A stretch of DNA of 64,000 bases from Cellulophaga sp. Hel_I_12 (GTDB lineage Bacteria; Bacteroidota; Bacteroidia; Flavobacteriales; Flavobacteriaceae), in the NCBI RefSeq assembly GCF_000799565.1, contig NZ_JUHB01000001.1, positions 3,661,501-3,725,500 on the forward strand, in the 5' to 3' direction. The notes below the pieces were generated by a model, which saw nothing but the letters and a program-made list of their open reading frames with translations, did not search any database and had not been told where the DNA came from. This document shows positions 54,800 to 63,518 of this stretch, one piece after another. Positions within the stretch are counted from its first letter, which is position 1, and each line of letters starts with the position of its first letter. The position numbers and the translations under genes are program-made.

Positions 54800-55333
54800 T
54801 TAAAACCCAAAATTAACACCAAGGTTAATTGATGATGAATTATCTTCATTCTCACTAATTGATGTATATGAAAGCGCTAGGTCTAACTTTTCTTTTACTT
54901 TATATGCAAATAAAGGTCTAAAGTAAAACCCTCCAGTTTCCTCATCTATAAAACTACCATCACTATCACCAAACCCATTGGCATTTAGAGCATAACCAAT
55001 ATCCAATCCTATATAAAATAACTCTGAAAGCTTTACTCTGGATGCCATTGCAATAGGAATAAACACATCTGGAATTGAACTAAATAATCCACCTGAGCCA
55101 TCAGCATTATTGCCTTCACCTAGAAATACAAGTGCACCCGTAGTTGCTCCTATATAAATATCATCTGATACACTCCACAAATATTGAAAATCAGCTTGAA
55201 GTGTATATGAGAAATATTCACTTGAATCTCCTAAAGTTGGACCAACACTAATACCTATTCTAAACCCTTCTTGTGCATTTATTGAAGAAATAAACAAGAA
55301 GGTCAATACGATAAAACTTAATTTTTTTTTCAT
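54800..55333 (-). CDS. Outer-membrane beta-barrel protein (cassette G)
   Basis: 177 aa. Signal peptide (LSFIVLTFLFISSINAQ), then about eight amphipathic strands (FRIGISVGPTLGDSS; YTLQADFQYLWSVSDDIYIG; LFYIGLDIGYALNANGFGD) and a final strand SINLGVNFGF with terminal Phe, the usual outer-membrane insertion signal. Small barrel of unknown role. Cassette G. Confidence 0.8.
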   Translation of the reverse strand: MKKKLSFIVLTFLFISSINAQEGFRIGISVGPTLGDSSEYFSYTLQADFQYLWSVSDDIYIGATTGALVFLGEGNNADGSGGLFSSIPDVFIPIAMASRVKLSELFYIGLDIGYALNANGFGDSDGSFIDEETGGFYFRPLFAYKVKEKLDLALSYTSISENEDNSSSINLGVNFGF

Positions 55334-55392
55334 AATAAGCTAGTTTTAGTTGTGTATATTAAAATTTGACTAGTTTTCTGTTTTTACTGCTT

Positions 55393-55527
55393 GCAGGTAA
55401 CGGTTAGTATATGAAAAGTTGCGTGTAGATAGGCGCAATTTTTTCGATTTAGTACTGACTTTAAATATATGAAAAACCCAATGAATTAAGCACTTACCAG
55501 CAATTTTTTATATACATTGTTAGCCAC
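55393..55527 (-). repeat. attC-like site 7 (cassettes G/H), short class
   Basis: 135 bp. Left terminus GCAGGTAAC (leader of G), right terminus GTTAGCCAC (tail of H). Its inner sequence is the closest match to the decayed site at 14299-14430. Confidence 0.85.
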
Positions 55528-55667
55528 TGGCTTTATTCCGTTCTGCTTTTCAATTCCGATATTTTTTGTCAGTTCGGATTGAGCGTTGGCAAGACATACT
55601 CTTTTGCAATTTTGGATGGTGTGTTGGCATTGAGCGAATTGCAAATGCGTATGGCTTTTAGCGTTGG

Positions 55668-56837
55668 CTAATTCTGCGTAGCATTCACTTTTTTCACAAA
55701 TTGTTCCAAAATCATTATATCTGCACGATGTTCTTGGGGGAAACTCGACAAATATGCTTTAGGCACAACTAATTGCACATCATATTGTTTCATTTCTTCA
55801 AGTTGATTTTTAGAAATTCCTTGTTGTAATGTAAATAAATGTTTGGTCTTAATTCTGTCCGCTTCATTCAAAATCTGTCGCCAACGGTCTTTACAAGTCG
55901 TTTTAGATGCTAACAATATTAGCTTCCCATTGTCAAATTCCGGATTGTTATATGCCTCTATATTCGGAAAAAGAAAATCTGGTTTTTTATTATTCTCGGT
56001 GGTAACTTGAGTTTGAAAAATTAGTTCAGAAATGCGAAAGACTTCTTCCAAGTGATGCTCAAGAGATTTACCTGCCCGACTTTTACGTCTATTGAGGATA
56101 GTATTTGCGGAAATTACTAAATTCTCAACTGATGTAAATGGTTTTTTAATCAACTCTGAATAGCGGTCATTTTCCAATGTTTTGAATAAGTCATACTCTG
56201 CTTCAAGCCATTTAAGAATTTCTTTATCAGGATTTGATTTTATATAATTTGTAGTGATTCCATACGAGTTTAGATAGCAATTACGAGAATTTGATGCTAT
56301 ATCCAAAGTCGGTGGAAAGTCAACTTTAAGAGTTTTGATATATTTTAGAAAACACTCAACAAGACTATCTTCTGCGGTTTGCTCTAATTGTTTAGGAATT
56401 ATTCCATTTGTTTCTGTGGAAGAAATATTTAGTGATGCAAAAAAATCTTCAATGTCCTCGTCACTACTTAACACAAAAGCCTCAAAGTAGGTTTTTGATT
56501 TCTTACAAAGCACTAATAAATCGCCAACATTGTCATCTGTTAAAAAAGGGAAATCTCTACCAAAACGTGTCAGACGATATTCATTACGTGTTCCTGTTCC
56601 ATAATAGATAAATCTACTTGAAGTTTCAAAATCATCTTGCCATTTAATTGTTGCAAAAAGGTCTTTGTTGTTGCCTTTTTGTCCTTCTGTTTCAAAGAAT
56701 AAAGGCCACGAATTTTTGTGCAAATGAAAACCAGCTTGATGACCACCAGTTGAGCCTGTGTCATTAGGTTTAATGAATTTACTAAATGCTATTTCAGACT
56801 GTTGCGCTGATTGGATTGCCTTTTCTACTATACTCAT
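55668..56837 (-). CDS. EcoRII-like type II restriction endonuclease (cassette H)
   Basis: 389 aa, near the EcoRII length. N-terminal effector-type domain about 1-150 ([40 protein letters not shown]), then a PD-(D/E)xK nuclease domain of the EcoRII-C type: [31 protein letters not shown] and [20 protein letters not shown], very close to EcoRII. The recognition site may be CCWGG or a relative, inferred from family only. Overlaps the methyltransferase gene by 44 bp. Confidence 0.9.
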   Translation of the reverse strand: MSIVEKAIQSAQQSEIAFSKFIKPNDTGSTGGHQAGFHLHKNSWPLFFETEGQKGNNKDLFATIKWQDDFETSSRFIYYGTGTRNEYRLTRFGRDFPFLTDDNVGDLLVLCKKSKTYFEAFVLSSDEDIEDFFASLNISSTETNGIIPKQLEQTAEDSLVECFLKYIKTLKVDFPPTLDIASNSRNCYLNSYGITTNYIKSNPDKEILKWLEAEYDLFKTLENDRYSELIKKPFTSVENLVISANTILNRRKSRAGKSLEHHLEEVFRISELIFQTQVTTENNKKPDFLFPNIEAYNNPEFDNGKLILLASKTTCKDRWRQILNEADRIKTKHLFTLQQGISKNQLEEMKQYDVQLVVPKAYLSSFPQEHRADIMILEQFVKKVNATQN

Positions 56838-58035
56838 CTATTTTTGAAAGTTCTTTTACAATGTTTTTGGCAACTGCTTGAAATAAAGGTGATACAACGG
56901 AATTGCCAAATTGTTTGTATGCTTGATTATCTGATACTGGAATTATGAAACTATCAGGAAACCCTTGAAGTCTTGCGCATTCTCTTGGTGTCAATCTTCG
57001 TGGATTTTTACCTTTTTGAGGTATTAAGATTTCTGCGCCATCTTTGTAATAACGGGCGCTCATTGTCCTAGATATTCCATTGAGGTCAGTTAAACCAAAT
57101 CCAAATCCGTTTCCTTTTGCTTTGTGTTTTTTCTTATATTCTTGAAGGTAATTCCAAAGTTTATCTGAAAGTGTATATTTTGGGTCCACTTTAGGTTCAA
57201 GAATGTCTTTGATTGCGTAAGTCTCGTTTGTTGGTTCTGGAAATTTAAAGGTTTCTTTGCCTTTAAACACAGATTTTTTAAAACCTACAATTACAATTCT
57301 TTCTCGATGTTGAGGAACGTAATTTTGACCGTCTAAAATTTTATAGTGAAGATTGTAACCTAATTCACTTAAGGTTTCTGTTATGACCTTAAACGTTTTT
57401 TTCTTATCGTGCGAAACAAGATTTTTGACATTTTCCAACATAAAAACCGAAGGTTTTTTATATTCTAAAATTCTTGCAATGTCAAAAAATAATGTTCCTT
57501 GGGTTTTGTCTAAAAAACCGTGCGCTCTACCTAAAGCATTTTTTTTGGAAACCCCTGCAATTGAAAAGGGTTGGCAGGGAAAACCACCAAGTAAAATATC
57601 GTGGTCTGGAATGTCTTTTTCGGAAATTTCTGTGATGTCGCCAAATGGAACTTCTCCAAAATTAGCTTCGTAAGTTTTTTTTGAATAAGCATCCCATTCA
57701 CTTGTAAAAACGCACTTTCCACCATTGTTTTGATAAGCCATTCTCAATCCGCCAATTCCTGCGAAAAGGTCAATAAACTTAAATTTTGGTTCCGTTTGTG
57801 GTGGAAAAGGGATATCCCATTTTATTGGCAAGTAATATTGAAAATCAGGTTCTTCAACTATGTTTAATTTTTGGTGTAGTTCGGTTAGATATTCTTTTGC
57901 AGTTGGCTGAAAATATTGGGAAACACCATTTTTGTGATTTTGAAAATAATGTGTTAAATGGGCTAAATCGTTGTCGGTTTTTTTGTCAACAACAATTTGA
58001 AGTTTGTCCTTTATTTTTGAATATCGTTTGTCCAT
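56794..58035 (-). CDS. C5-cytosine DNA methyltransferase (cassette H)
   Basis: 413 aa. Motif [18 protein letters not shown], motif [14 protein letters not shown] with catalytic Cys, motif [10 protein letters not shown], motif [14 protein letters not shown], motif [20 protein letters not shown] and motif [10 protein letters not shown] are all present in order. A target-recognition region of about 75 residues sits between VIII and IX. An N-terminal extension of about 80 residues precedes motif I, as in EcoRII methylase. It protects host DNA from the overlapping downstream nuclease. A 215-bp leader with a TTGACAAG segment may carry its own promoter. Confidence 0.95.
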   Translation of the reverse strand: MDKRYSKIKDKLQIVVDKKTDNDLAHLTHYFQNHKNGVSQYFQPTAKEYLTELHQKLNIVEEPDFQYYLPIKWDIPFPPQTEPKFKFIDLFAGIGGLRMAYQNNGGKCVFTSEWDAYSKKTYEANFGEVPFGDITEISEKDIPDHDILLGGFPCQPFSIAGVSKKNALGRAHGFLDKTQGTLFFDIARILEYKKPSVFMLENVKNLVSHDKKKTFKVITETLSELGYNLHYKILDGQNYVPQHRERIVIVGFKKSVFKGKETFKFPEPTNETYAIKDILEPKVDPKYTLSDKLWNYLQEYKKKHKAKGNGFGFGLTDLNGISRTMSARYYKDGAEILIPQKGKNPRRLTPRECARLQGFPDSFIIPVSDNQAYKQFGNSVVSPLFQAVAKNIVKELSKIDEYSRKGNPISATV

Positions 58036-58250
58036 AGTTATCTGTAAAGAACGTAAAAATTAGGCAAAATTTCCAGGTTTCTGTTTCAAATTCTTAACAA
58101 TCTTGTCAACGTGATTTTGAGCGCAAAAGCGAAAACAGCTCTTTTATTTTTTTGAGCGTGGGCTTTGAGCGTTGGGAAAAAATAAATGTGCTGTTTGTGT
58201 GGTGGCTTTTCCGATAAATTTTGTCTGAAGTTCGGATTTTTTTTCAGCTT
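58036..58250 (-). promoter_or_regulatory. Long leader of the restriction-modification cassette
   Basis: About 215 bp between the cassette terminus and the methyltransferase ATG; other cassettes mostly have 4-60 bp. It contains CCAACGCTCAAAGCCCACGC, and GCCAACGCT(C/A)A words recur in the cassette tail (55580-55670). A minus-strand TTGACAAG followed by an AT-rich stretch could be a promoter, which would allow expression at any place in the array. Confidence 0.4.
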
Positions 58251-58386
58251 GTGGCTAACGGTCAAGTATAAGCGTAGTGCGGGATTAGAAGCACTTCACT
58301 TTCGGTTTAACCTTATGTTTATTAATATTCAATTTGTTTAAATTTAGCACTTTAGCCCGCATTACGCTTATACAATGTTGTATGCC
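58251..58386 (-). repeat. attC-like site 8 (cassettes H/I), short class
   Basis: 136 bp. Left terminus GTGGCTAAC (leader of H), right terminus GTTGTATGCC (tail of I). Outer arms AAGTATAAGCGTAGTGCGGG and CCCGCATTACGCTTATAC. Confidence 0.85.
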
Positions 58387-58394
58387 GTATTTTT

Positions 58395-59663
58395 TCATTC
58401 TTTCTCCATTTGTGAACTTATAAAAGGTATTCTCGGAGCTAAAAAATAGCCTGTCAAACTTGCAAATAAGATTGGGATAAAATGTCTAAACCCTGTCAAT
58501 GTTGCAAGTAAAATGGTTGTACTCATTGGTGTTCGGGTTACGCAAGCGTTAATTGCTGCCATACAGCTAACTATCGCTAATGTCAAATTTATTGTCGGAA
58601 ATAGTTGATGGATAATTAGTCCTAACGTAGCTCCTACGAAAAACAGCGGAATAATAAATCCACCTCTCCAACCTGATGTTACTGTTATTGAGATGGCTAT
58701 AATTTTAAAAATCAAAATAGCAAACAATAAAGTCAATGGAAAATTCCCTGAAAGTAGTTCGTTAATTTCGTGATGTCCAAAATATCGGGTTAATGGAAAG
58801 TAAAATGCTATGATGCCAAGTAGAATTCCACCAATTAGCGTTTTGATGTAAATTGGTATGGGTTTTTTCTCGAAAATTGATTTGAAAAATTTGGTGCAAA
58901 AAATAAAAGCCCAACCAAAGGCTGCTCCGATTATTGCAAAGAGAACTGCATAGCCAAAATCAAAAATCCCTGAATATTCATAAGCAGATAAATCCCAAAT
59001 AGGACCAAGTCCCAAATGAATGATTAAGGCGAAAACTAAATAGCTAAAGCAACTTGCAACAAACGCAGGAATAATTGCTTTGTAATACTCAACTGCGTGT
59101 TTGTGATGAAGAATTTCTAATGAAAAGAGGCTGCCGCCCAATGGGGCACCAAATAAAGCTGTAAATCCTGAAGCCATTCCTGCGATACTTAACGACCTTA
59201 ATTCTTCTCCTTTTAGTCGAAACAATTTTCCTATCCAAGTTCCTGTTGAGCCTGTTACTTGAACCAATGGCGCTTCGGGTCCGAGACTTCCACCTGACGC
59301 AACGCATAGCAATGAAGAGAGAACCATTGAAGGATTGTTTTTAGGGTCAAGTTTTCCTTTATTAAATCGGATATTGTTTACAATCAAATGTATTTCGCCT
59401 GGGTCTCCAATGAAATGAATTATCAAACCTGCTAAAAGTCCGCAAATCGCCATTACAGGTATTACTTCCCAACCACTAAAAAAAGCTAATTGATGAGTTA
59501 GAAACTCAAGTCCAATCCAATAAGCTCCTGCAATTACTCCACCTATCAATCCAAGTAAAGCCCATAACAAAAAAGTCCGACTGAAAACGAAAGGATTAAA
59601 TCGGACAGGTTGGTCTAAAATATTTAAATATGTTACTAGTTTTCTTCTTCGTTTTAATTTCAC
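58395..59663 (-). CDS. ClC-family chloride channel/transporter (cassette I)
   Basis: 422 aa with about ten to twelve membrane helices. ClC motifs: GGSLGPEAPLVQVTGS (selectivity filter, G-x-x-P), GMASGFTALFGAPLGG then SLFSLE, and SGWRGGFIIPLFFVGA. There is no C-terminal CBS domain. The start is GTG at 59663. An integral transport protein in a cassette is large for this array, and it fits its cassette closely (stop 8 bp from the terminus). Confidence 0.9.
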   Translation of the reverse strand: MKLKRRRKLVTYLNILDQPVRFNPFVFSRTFLLWALLGLIGGVIAGAYWIGLEFLTHQLAFFSGWEVIPVMAICGLLAGLIIHFIGDPGEIHLIVNNIRFNKGKLDPKNNPSMVLSSLLCVASGGSLGPEAPLVQVTGSTGTWIGKLFRLKGEELRSLSIAGMASGFTALFGAPLGGSLFSLEILHHKHAVEYYKAIIPAFVASCFSYLVFALIIHLGLGPIWDLSAYEYSGIFDFGYAVLFAIIGAAFGWAFIFCTKFFKSIFEKKPIPIYIKTLIGGILLGIIAFYFPLTRYFGHHEINELLSGNFPLTLLFAILIFKIIAISITVTSGWRGGFIIPLFFVGATLGLIIHQLFPTINLTLAIVSCMAAINACVTRTPMSTTILLATLTGFRHFIPILFASLTGYFLAPRIPFISSQMEKE

Positions 59664-59684
59664 TGTTTCGTTTCTGTTTTATAT

Positions 59685-59888
59685 GGCATACAACGGCTCG
59701 TATATGAAAAGTAGCGCTGAAAATATGCGTTAACTTTTCGGATTATACCCAAGCCAAATTTTTAAATTAACTAATTATTTTATCTTTGGGAATTTGTCAA
59801 ATTTAAAAATTTGGCGACTTTCCAAAAATGCACAAACCATCGTTTTAGCAATGAATTGCGCTATTTTTTATATACATTGTTATACCAC
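59685..59888 (-). repeat. attC-like site 9 (cassettes I/J), long class
   Basis: 204 bp. Left terminus GGCATACAAC (leader of I), right terminus GTTATACCAC (tail of J). Internal hairpin AATTTGTCAAATTTAAAAAT with TTGGC. The stop codon of the protease gene is inside the right terminus. Confidence 0.85.
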
Positions 59889-60716
59889 GTTATTTCTTGC
59901 TATGTCAGCAGTAATTGATTCAGTTATTTTGTCAACAGTTTCGACATTTGCGAGACCAGAATTTTCCTCAAAAGTAATTCTTGCTTTACCCGTTTGTTGG
60001 CTAATCGCAACATCTGTATATGGAATATAACTTTTAACTATTCCAATTAACGCTGCCTTATTCATCACTTTAGTTCCTTGAATAAAACTTGCCTCTGGTT
60101 TTATAATTACTGGACCACCACTATTACCTGGGAAAACTAAAGAGTCTACTGTGAATGAATTATTTCTATTTTCGAAAACATCTCGAATCCTTGCAATTAT
60201 CCCTCCTCTTACTATAACGTGTTGACGGTCAGAAGGCATCATTCCCATTGGATAACCAAGAACATAAATAAAATCTCCTTCACTTACTCCTTCATCAATC
60301 ATATTTTGTTTTGTAAGTATATCAGATTGTGATTTGAAATATGAAAATTTCATACCAGCATCAATTAGCATTTGCGCATTTAGTCCAATAACGGCAACAT
60401 CAACTTGAGGGTTTTGATGCCCTGTCCAAACATATGTTCCATCTGCTTTTTTTAATGCAAGAGGGAAATCAGTAGCAGCTTGTCCATTTTGAGGATTGAA
60501 TCTTAATATGATGTTTTCTTGATTATTTAAAACGTGTTTATTTGTGACAAGATGTATTTTATAATCAGATTTTGTAGGGTCATCAGCATTAACATTTTGA
60601 AATGTTCCATATATAAAACCAGTTCCAATCCATTGCTTTCGAATTGCTGCATCAGTTCCAGTTTGTTTTCCAATTGCAATTACAGTATCTATAAAAAAAG
60701 GTGGTATTAATGCCAT
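59880..60716 (-). CDS. Trypsin-like serine peptidase (cassette J)
   Basis: 278 aa, no signal peptide. Trypsin-like triad: His in LVTNKHVLNN near residue 57, Asp in VDVAVIGL near 105, Ser in FPGNSGGPVII near 200. The N-terminus (IDTVIAIGKQ) starts directly with the fold, so the enzyme is probably cytoplasmic, and may act in stress or defence like other stand-alone trypsin-like effectors. The final codons GTG GTA TAA are cassette terminus sequence. Confidence 0.88.
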   Translation of the reverse strand: MALIPPFFIDTVIAIGKQTGTDAAIRKQWIGTGFIYGTFQNVNADDPTKSDYKIHLVTNKHVLNNQENIILRFNPQNGQAATDFPLALKKADGTYVWTGHQNPQVDVAVIGLNAQMLIDAGMKFSYFKSQSDILTKQNMIDEGVSEGDFIYVLGYPMGMMPSDRQHVIVRGGIIARIRDVFENRNNSFTVDSLVFPGNSGGPVIIKPEASFIQGTKVMNKAALIGIVKSYIPYTDVAISQQTGKARITFEENSGLANVETVDKITESITADIARNNVV

Positions 60717-60730
60717 AGTTTTCTTCTAAT

Positions 60731-60933
60731 GTGGTATAACGGTTTAGCTATGCGTAGTGCGGAGGCAAGGAAACCATTTCGTTTCCGTCTGAGTACGAAG
60801 CTAAAGCTTATTGTTTTGATTTGTTTTTTTCTATTCTAAAGCTAAATCCATAAGATTTAGCGACTTTATAAGTATACACAGACCTTTTATTTAGCCCTAA
60901 AGTCCGCATTGCGTATAGGTTTTGTTGGCAAAC
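60731..60933 (-). repeat. attC-like site 10 (cassettes J/K), long class
   Basis: 203 bp. Left terminus GTGGTATAAC (leader of J), right terminus GTTGGCAAAC (tail of K). Internal hairpins GGAAAC / GTTTCC and CTAAATCCATAAGATTTAG. Confidence 0.85.
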
Positions 60934-60965
60934 GGAGTTTCCCTTCAGATTGGCACGTAACTATT

Positions 60966-61379
60966 TCAATCCAAAACTCCCTTATTCTTTTCATTTGGTT
61001 CTAGTAAATCCCACATATTACCATACAAGTCCACAAAAACTGCAACCATTCCATAGTCCATTTGTTCCGGTGGTCTTATAAATTTTATTTCTTTATCTAC
61101 CATTTTGTTATAATCTCTCCAAAAATCATCTGTAAATAGAAATAGAAAAACTCGACCACCTGATTGGTTACCAATGCTCGCAGTTTGTTGTCCATTTGTA
61201 GCTTTTGAAAGCAATAAACAACATTCTTTTGCTCCATTAGGGGCAACCATAACCCACCGTTTTTCCTCCGTCAGTTTGGTGTCCTCAATTAGTTCGAAGT
61301 CCAATTTTTTGGTGTAAAATTCGATAGCTTCATCATATTCCTTTACAACTAATGCAATATGTGCAATCCTTTGTTTCAA
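60966..61379 (-). CDS. VOC/glyoxalase-family protein (cassette K)
   Basis: 137 aa. One vicinal-oxygen-chelate domain: RIAHIALVVKEYDEAIEFYT at the N-terminus, LDFELIEDTKL, VFLFLFTDDFWRDYNKMV, and MVAVFVDLYGNMWDLLEPN at the end (metal-ligand His and Glu are in HIALVV and DLLEPN). The likely start is TTG at 61379, because longer in-frame starts lie in the recombination site and no ATG is in frame. Related to dioxygenase/resistance-type proteins; substrate unknown. Confidence 0.85.
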   Translation of the reverse strand: MKQRIAHIALVVKEYDEAIEFYTKKLDFELIEDTKLTEEKRWVMVAPNGAKECCLLLSKATNGQQTASIGNQSGGRVFLFLFTDDFWRDYNKMVDKEIKFIRPPEQMDYGMVAVFVDLYGNMWDLLEPNEKNKGVLD

Positions 61380-61417
61380 TCGTGAGTTTTTAGTCCATTT
61401 GTAATTTTTTCCACTAT

Positions 61418-61621
61418 GTTTGCCAACGTTCAAGCTATGAGTAGTGCGGAGGCAAGGAATCCTTTTTTTTGCGTCTGCGCACGTAGCCAAAGCATTTTGT
61501 TTGCGTTTTATTTTTTATGCTTTAAATGCCAAATCAAACTGATTTGGCGACCTTAAAAATATACACAAACCATTGAAATTAGCACTAAAATCCGCATTAC
61601 TTATAGGTATTGTTGTAAGTA
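61418..61621 (-). repeat. attC-like site 11 (cassettes K/L), long class
   Basis: 204 bp. Left terminus GTTTGCCAAC (leader of K), right terminus GTTGTAAGTA (tail of L). Internal hairpin CCAAATCAAACTGATTTGG. The last codons of the cassette L gene are inside. Confidence 0.85.
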
Positions 61622-62269
61622 GTCTTTCCTTATTTGTATTTCTTCAAATCTTTCCTTTGGCACATCTTTAATATCAAGTTCTTTAAAATACTTTTCAATT
61701 AGGGTTTGAGTTTCAATTGCCTTTCTTGGTTGATTAGAAATGATATAAAAGTCAAATATTTTTGCTGCGTGTATCCATCTTTCTTCTTTAAACAAGTAGT
61801 CAGCTGCACTTTCCCAATCAGATATTTTATTTAGTATTGGAACACCAATATTCAAAATGTTTTTGGTCAGGTCAGTCATTAGTTTAACATTGTCAAATTT
61901 TGTCAAATCATAATGTCCACCATCCCAAAATTTTGAATTCCAAGTCTTAATATCATTATCATACCAAGAATCTACAAATTCATTCATTGGTTTAAAACCA
62001 TAAGTCTTTTCGTGCCATTTCACATAAAAATTAGATTTTACCGATAATATTATCCAAAATGAAACCACAGTATTACCAAAATTCCAGCGATTTTTTGAAA
62101 AGTGAATTTCTTGAGTAAATTCCCCTATTTTTCGCTTAAAAGTCAATTCCGATTTCAAAAGTTTAAATCCAAGTTTGGTCATTTCAGGCTCAACGAATTC
62201 TTCGATTAATTTCCGAATTCTGTCTCTTGGTGAAAGTTCAGTGTATTTGAATTTTTTTCTTTTGAACAT
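61601..62269 (-). CDS. DUF4304-like protein (cassette L)
   Basis: 222 aa, cytoplasmic. IRKLIEEFVEPEMTKLGFKL, LTFKRKIGEFTQEIHFSKNR and WNFGNTVVSFWIILSV resemble DUF4304 proteins; the C-terminal about 70 residues are helical. The last codons (DYLQQYL, stop) lie in the cassette terminus TACTTACAAC and just beyond it, so integration context determines the 3' end of the gene. Function unknown. Confidence 0.7.
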   Translation of the reverse strand: MFKRKKFKYTELSPRDRIRKLIEEFVEPEMTKLGFKLLKSELTFKRKIGEFTQEIHFSKNRWNFGNTVVSFWIILSVKSNFYVKWHEKTYGFKPMNEFVDSWYDNDIKTWNSKFWDGGHYDLTKFDNVKLMTDLTKNILNIGVPILNKISDWESAADYLFKEERWIHAAKIFDFYIISNQPRKAIETQTLIEKYFKELDIKDVPKERFEEIQIRKDYLQQYL

Positions 62270-62283
62270 TAGTTATTCAAGAT

Positions 62284-62422
62284 TACTTACAACGAGTTTT
62301 TATAAGATTTGTGCGACTGGAAAATCGGAGATTTTTCGGTGGTAGCAAATCGATTGTTGAATGTTTGTCGGTTCGTTATTTAGTTTAAAAGTAAGCATAA
62401 ATTTTATGAGGTGTTGTACCAC
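62284..62422 (-). repeat. attC-like site 12 (cassettes L/M), short class
   Basis: 139 bp. Left terminus TACTTACAAC (leader of L), right terminus GTTGTACCAC (tail of M). The most divergent site; internal hairpin GAAAATC / GATTTTTC-type around GGAAAATCGGAGATTTTTCG. Confidence 0.8.
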
Positions 62423-62426
62423 GTTT

Positions 62427-62906
62427 TTATTTTTTAATCAATTCCTTTATCGTTAGAATATCAGTCAGTTTATTAATTCCTGTGTTTGATATAAAACGAA
62501 AACTTAATTCTATAAATACAAATCTTACAAATACAATTCCCATAATCATTGGAATAATTATTTCGAGTGATTTTTCAATTCCGTTAGTAAAAAGAATAAT
62601 TCCAAATCCGATAATTGGCAATAGCATTAAAATCGAAAACATCACTTTAAATGCTTTATGAATTCGAACTTCTATTTCTCCAGTTTTTCCCTCAAATTTT
62701 CCAATCAAAACACATACTGCTCCACGACCTATTTCAGACGATATTATTTTGAATCCGTTATCATTTATTTGTCCACGAAATGCTTTATCTGTCCAGTCAG
62801 AAGTTAGTGATTCAGTAATATCAGTATTTGATTTTAAGTTTTGCATTGAGATTGAATAATCACTTCTCAATTCTGCTTTAAAATATTTATTTGGGAACAA
62901 TTTCAT
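62427..62906 (-). CDS. Membrane protein of unknown function (cassette M)
   Basis: 159 aa. A soluble N-terminal half with a beta-rich profile (FKIISSEIGRGAVCVLIGKF; GKTGEIEVRIHKAFK) and two membrane helices (VMFSILMLLPIIGFGIILF; EIIIPMIMGIVFVRFVFI). No family recognised. Start 25 nt after the terminus, stop 4 bp before the other. Confidence 0.7.
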   Translation of the reverse strand: MKLFPNKYFKAELRSDYSISMQNLKSNTDITESLTSDWTDKAFRGQINDNGFKIISSEIGRGAVCVLIGKFEGKTGEIEVRIHKAFKVMFSILMLLPIIGFGIILFTNGIEKSLEIIIPMIMGIVFVRFVFIELSFRFISNTGINKLTDILTIKELIKK

Positions 62907-62931
62907 TTAGTTCGTGTTGATTTTTTCAAAT

Positions 62932-63070
62932 GTGGTACAACGGTCTCGTATAACCGTCAGTTACGGGTTAAAATTAAACAATCTTTCGGCAGAGACCGAC
63001 GGAAGCAATTCCGCGTGGATTCGGACGTAGTCGAATCCGCCGTAATTGCGGTTATACATTGTTGTAAGTA
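62932..63070 (-). repeat. attC-like site 13 (cassettes M/N), short class
   Basis: 139 bp. Left terminus GTGGTACAAC (leader of M), right terminus GTTGTAAGTA (tail of N). Inner sequence close to sites 1 and 5. Confidence 0.85.
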
Positions 63071-63516
63071 GTTTTTTTTCTTTCCGCTACTAATTCGGTC
63101 AATTTGTTAAGTTTATCTTGGTCAATTTTTTTCCAATCAGCTTTTTTAAATTCCAACGTATTGAACTTTTTTAAACTCCGGTACATTGGTAAAATCACAG
63201 ACTCAAAATCTCCAGTCAGTTTATAAATCAGATTTCGGTTTTCTGTTATTCCTCCACTTTTTGAAATATTCAGCTCAATTTCTTTTCCGTGTTGCTTTAG
63301 TTCAAAGACATAAAATTCAGGTTCCAAATTCCAGCATATTTCCGTTTCGATTGCGTTTATTGCTAAAATCAGAGATTCGCAAAGTTTGTCAGTCGGATTT
63401 TCAGGAATATTTGACGCATTAAATTCCAATTCAAAATCCGTTGACTTTAATTCAATTGGAAGCCATCCACTTTTCGGATTCCCTAAATTCAGTTCTATTT
63501 TCGTTTTTTTGGTCAA
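63052..63516 (-). CDS. Small protein of unknown function (cassette N)
   Basis: 154 aa. Start is TTG at 63516, only 2 nt after the terminus; no ATG is suitably placed. It is cytoplasmic, with mixed alpha/beta profile (LELNLGNPKSGWLPIEL-type N-terminus; LILAINAIETEICWNLEPE; YVFELKQHGKEIELNISK). The last codons (YNNV, TAA) are site sequence. Not recognised. Its termini are the same as those of cassette L. Confidence 0.65.
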   Translation of the reverse strand: MTKKTKIELNLGNPKSGWLPIELKSTDFELEFNASNIPENPTDKLCESLILAINAIETEICWNLEPEFYVFELKQHGKEIELNISKSGGITENRNLIYKLTGDFESVILPMYRSLKKFNTLEFKKADWKKIDQDKLNKLTELVAERKKTTYNNV

Positions 63517-63518
63517 AT

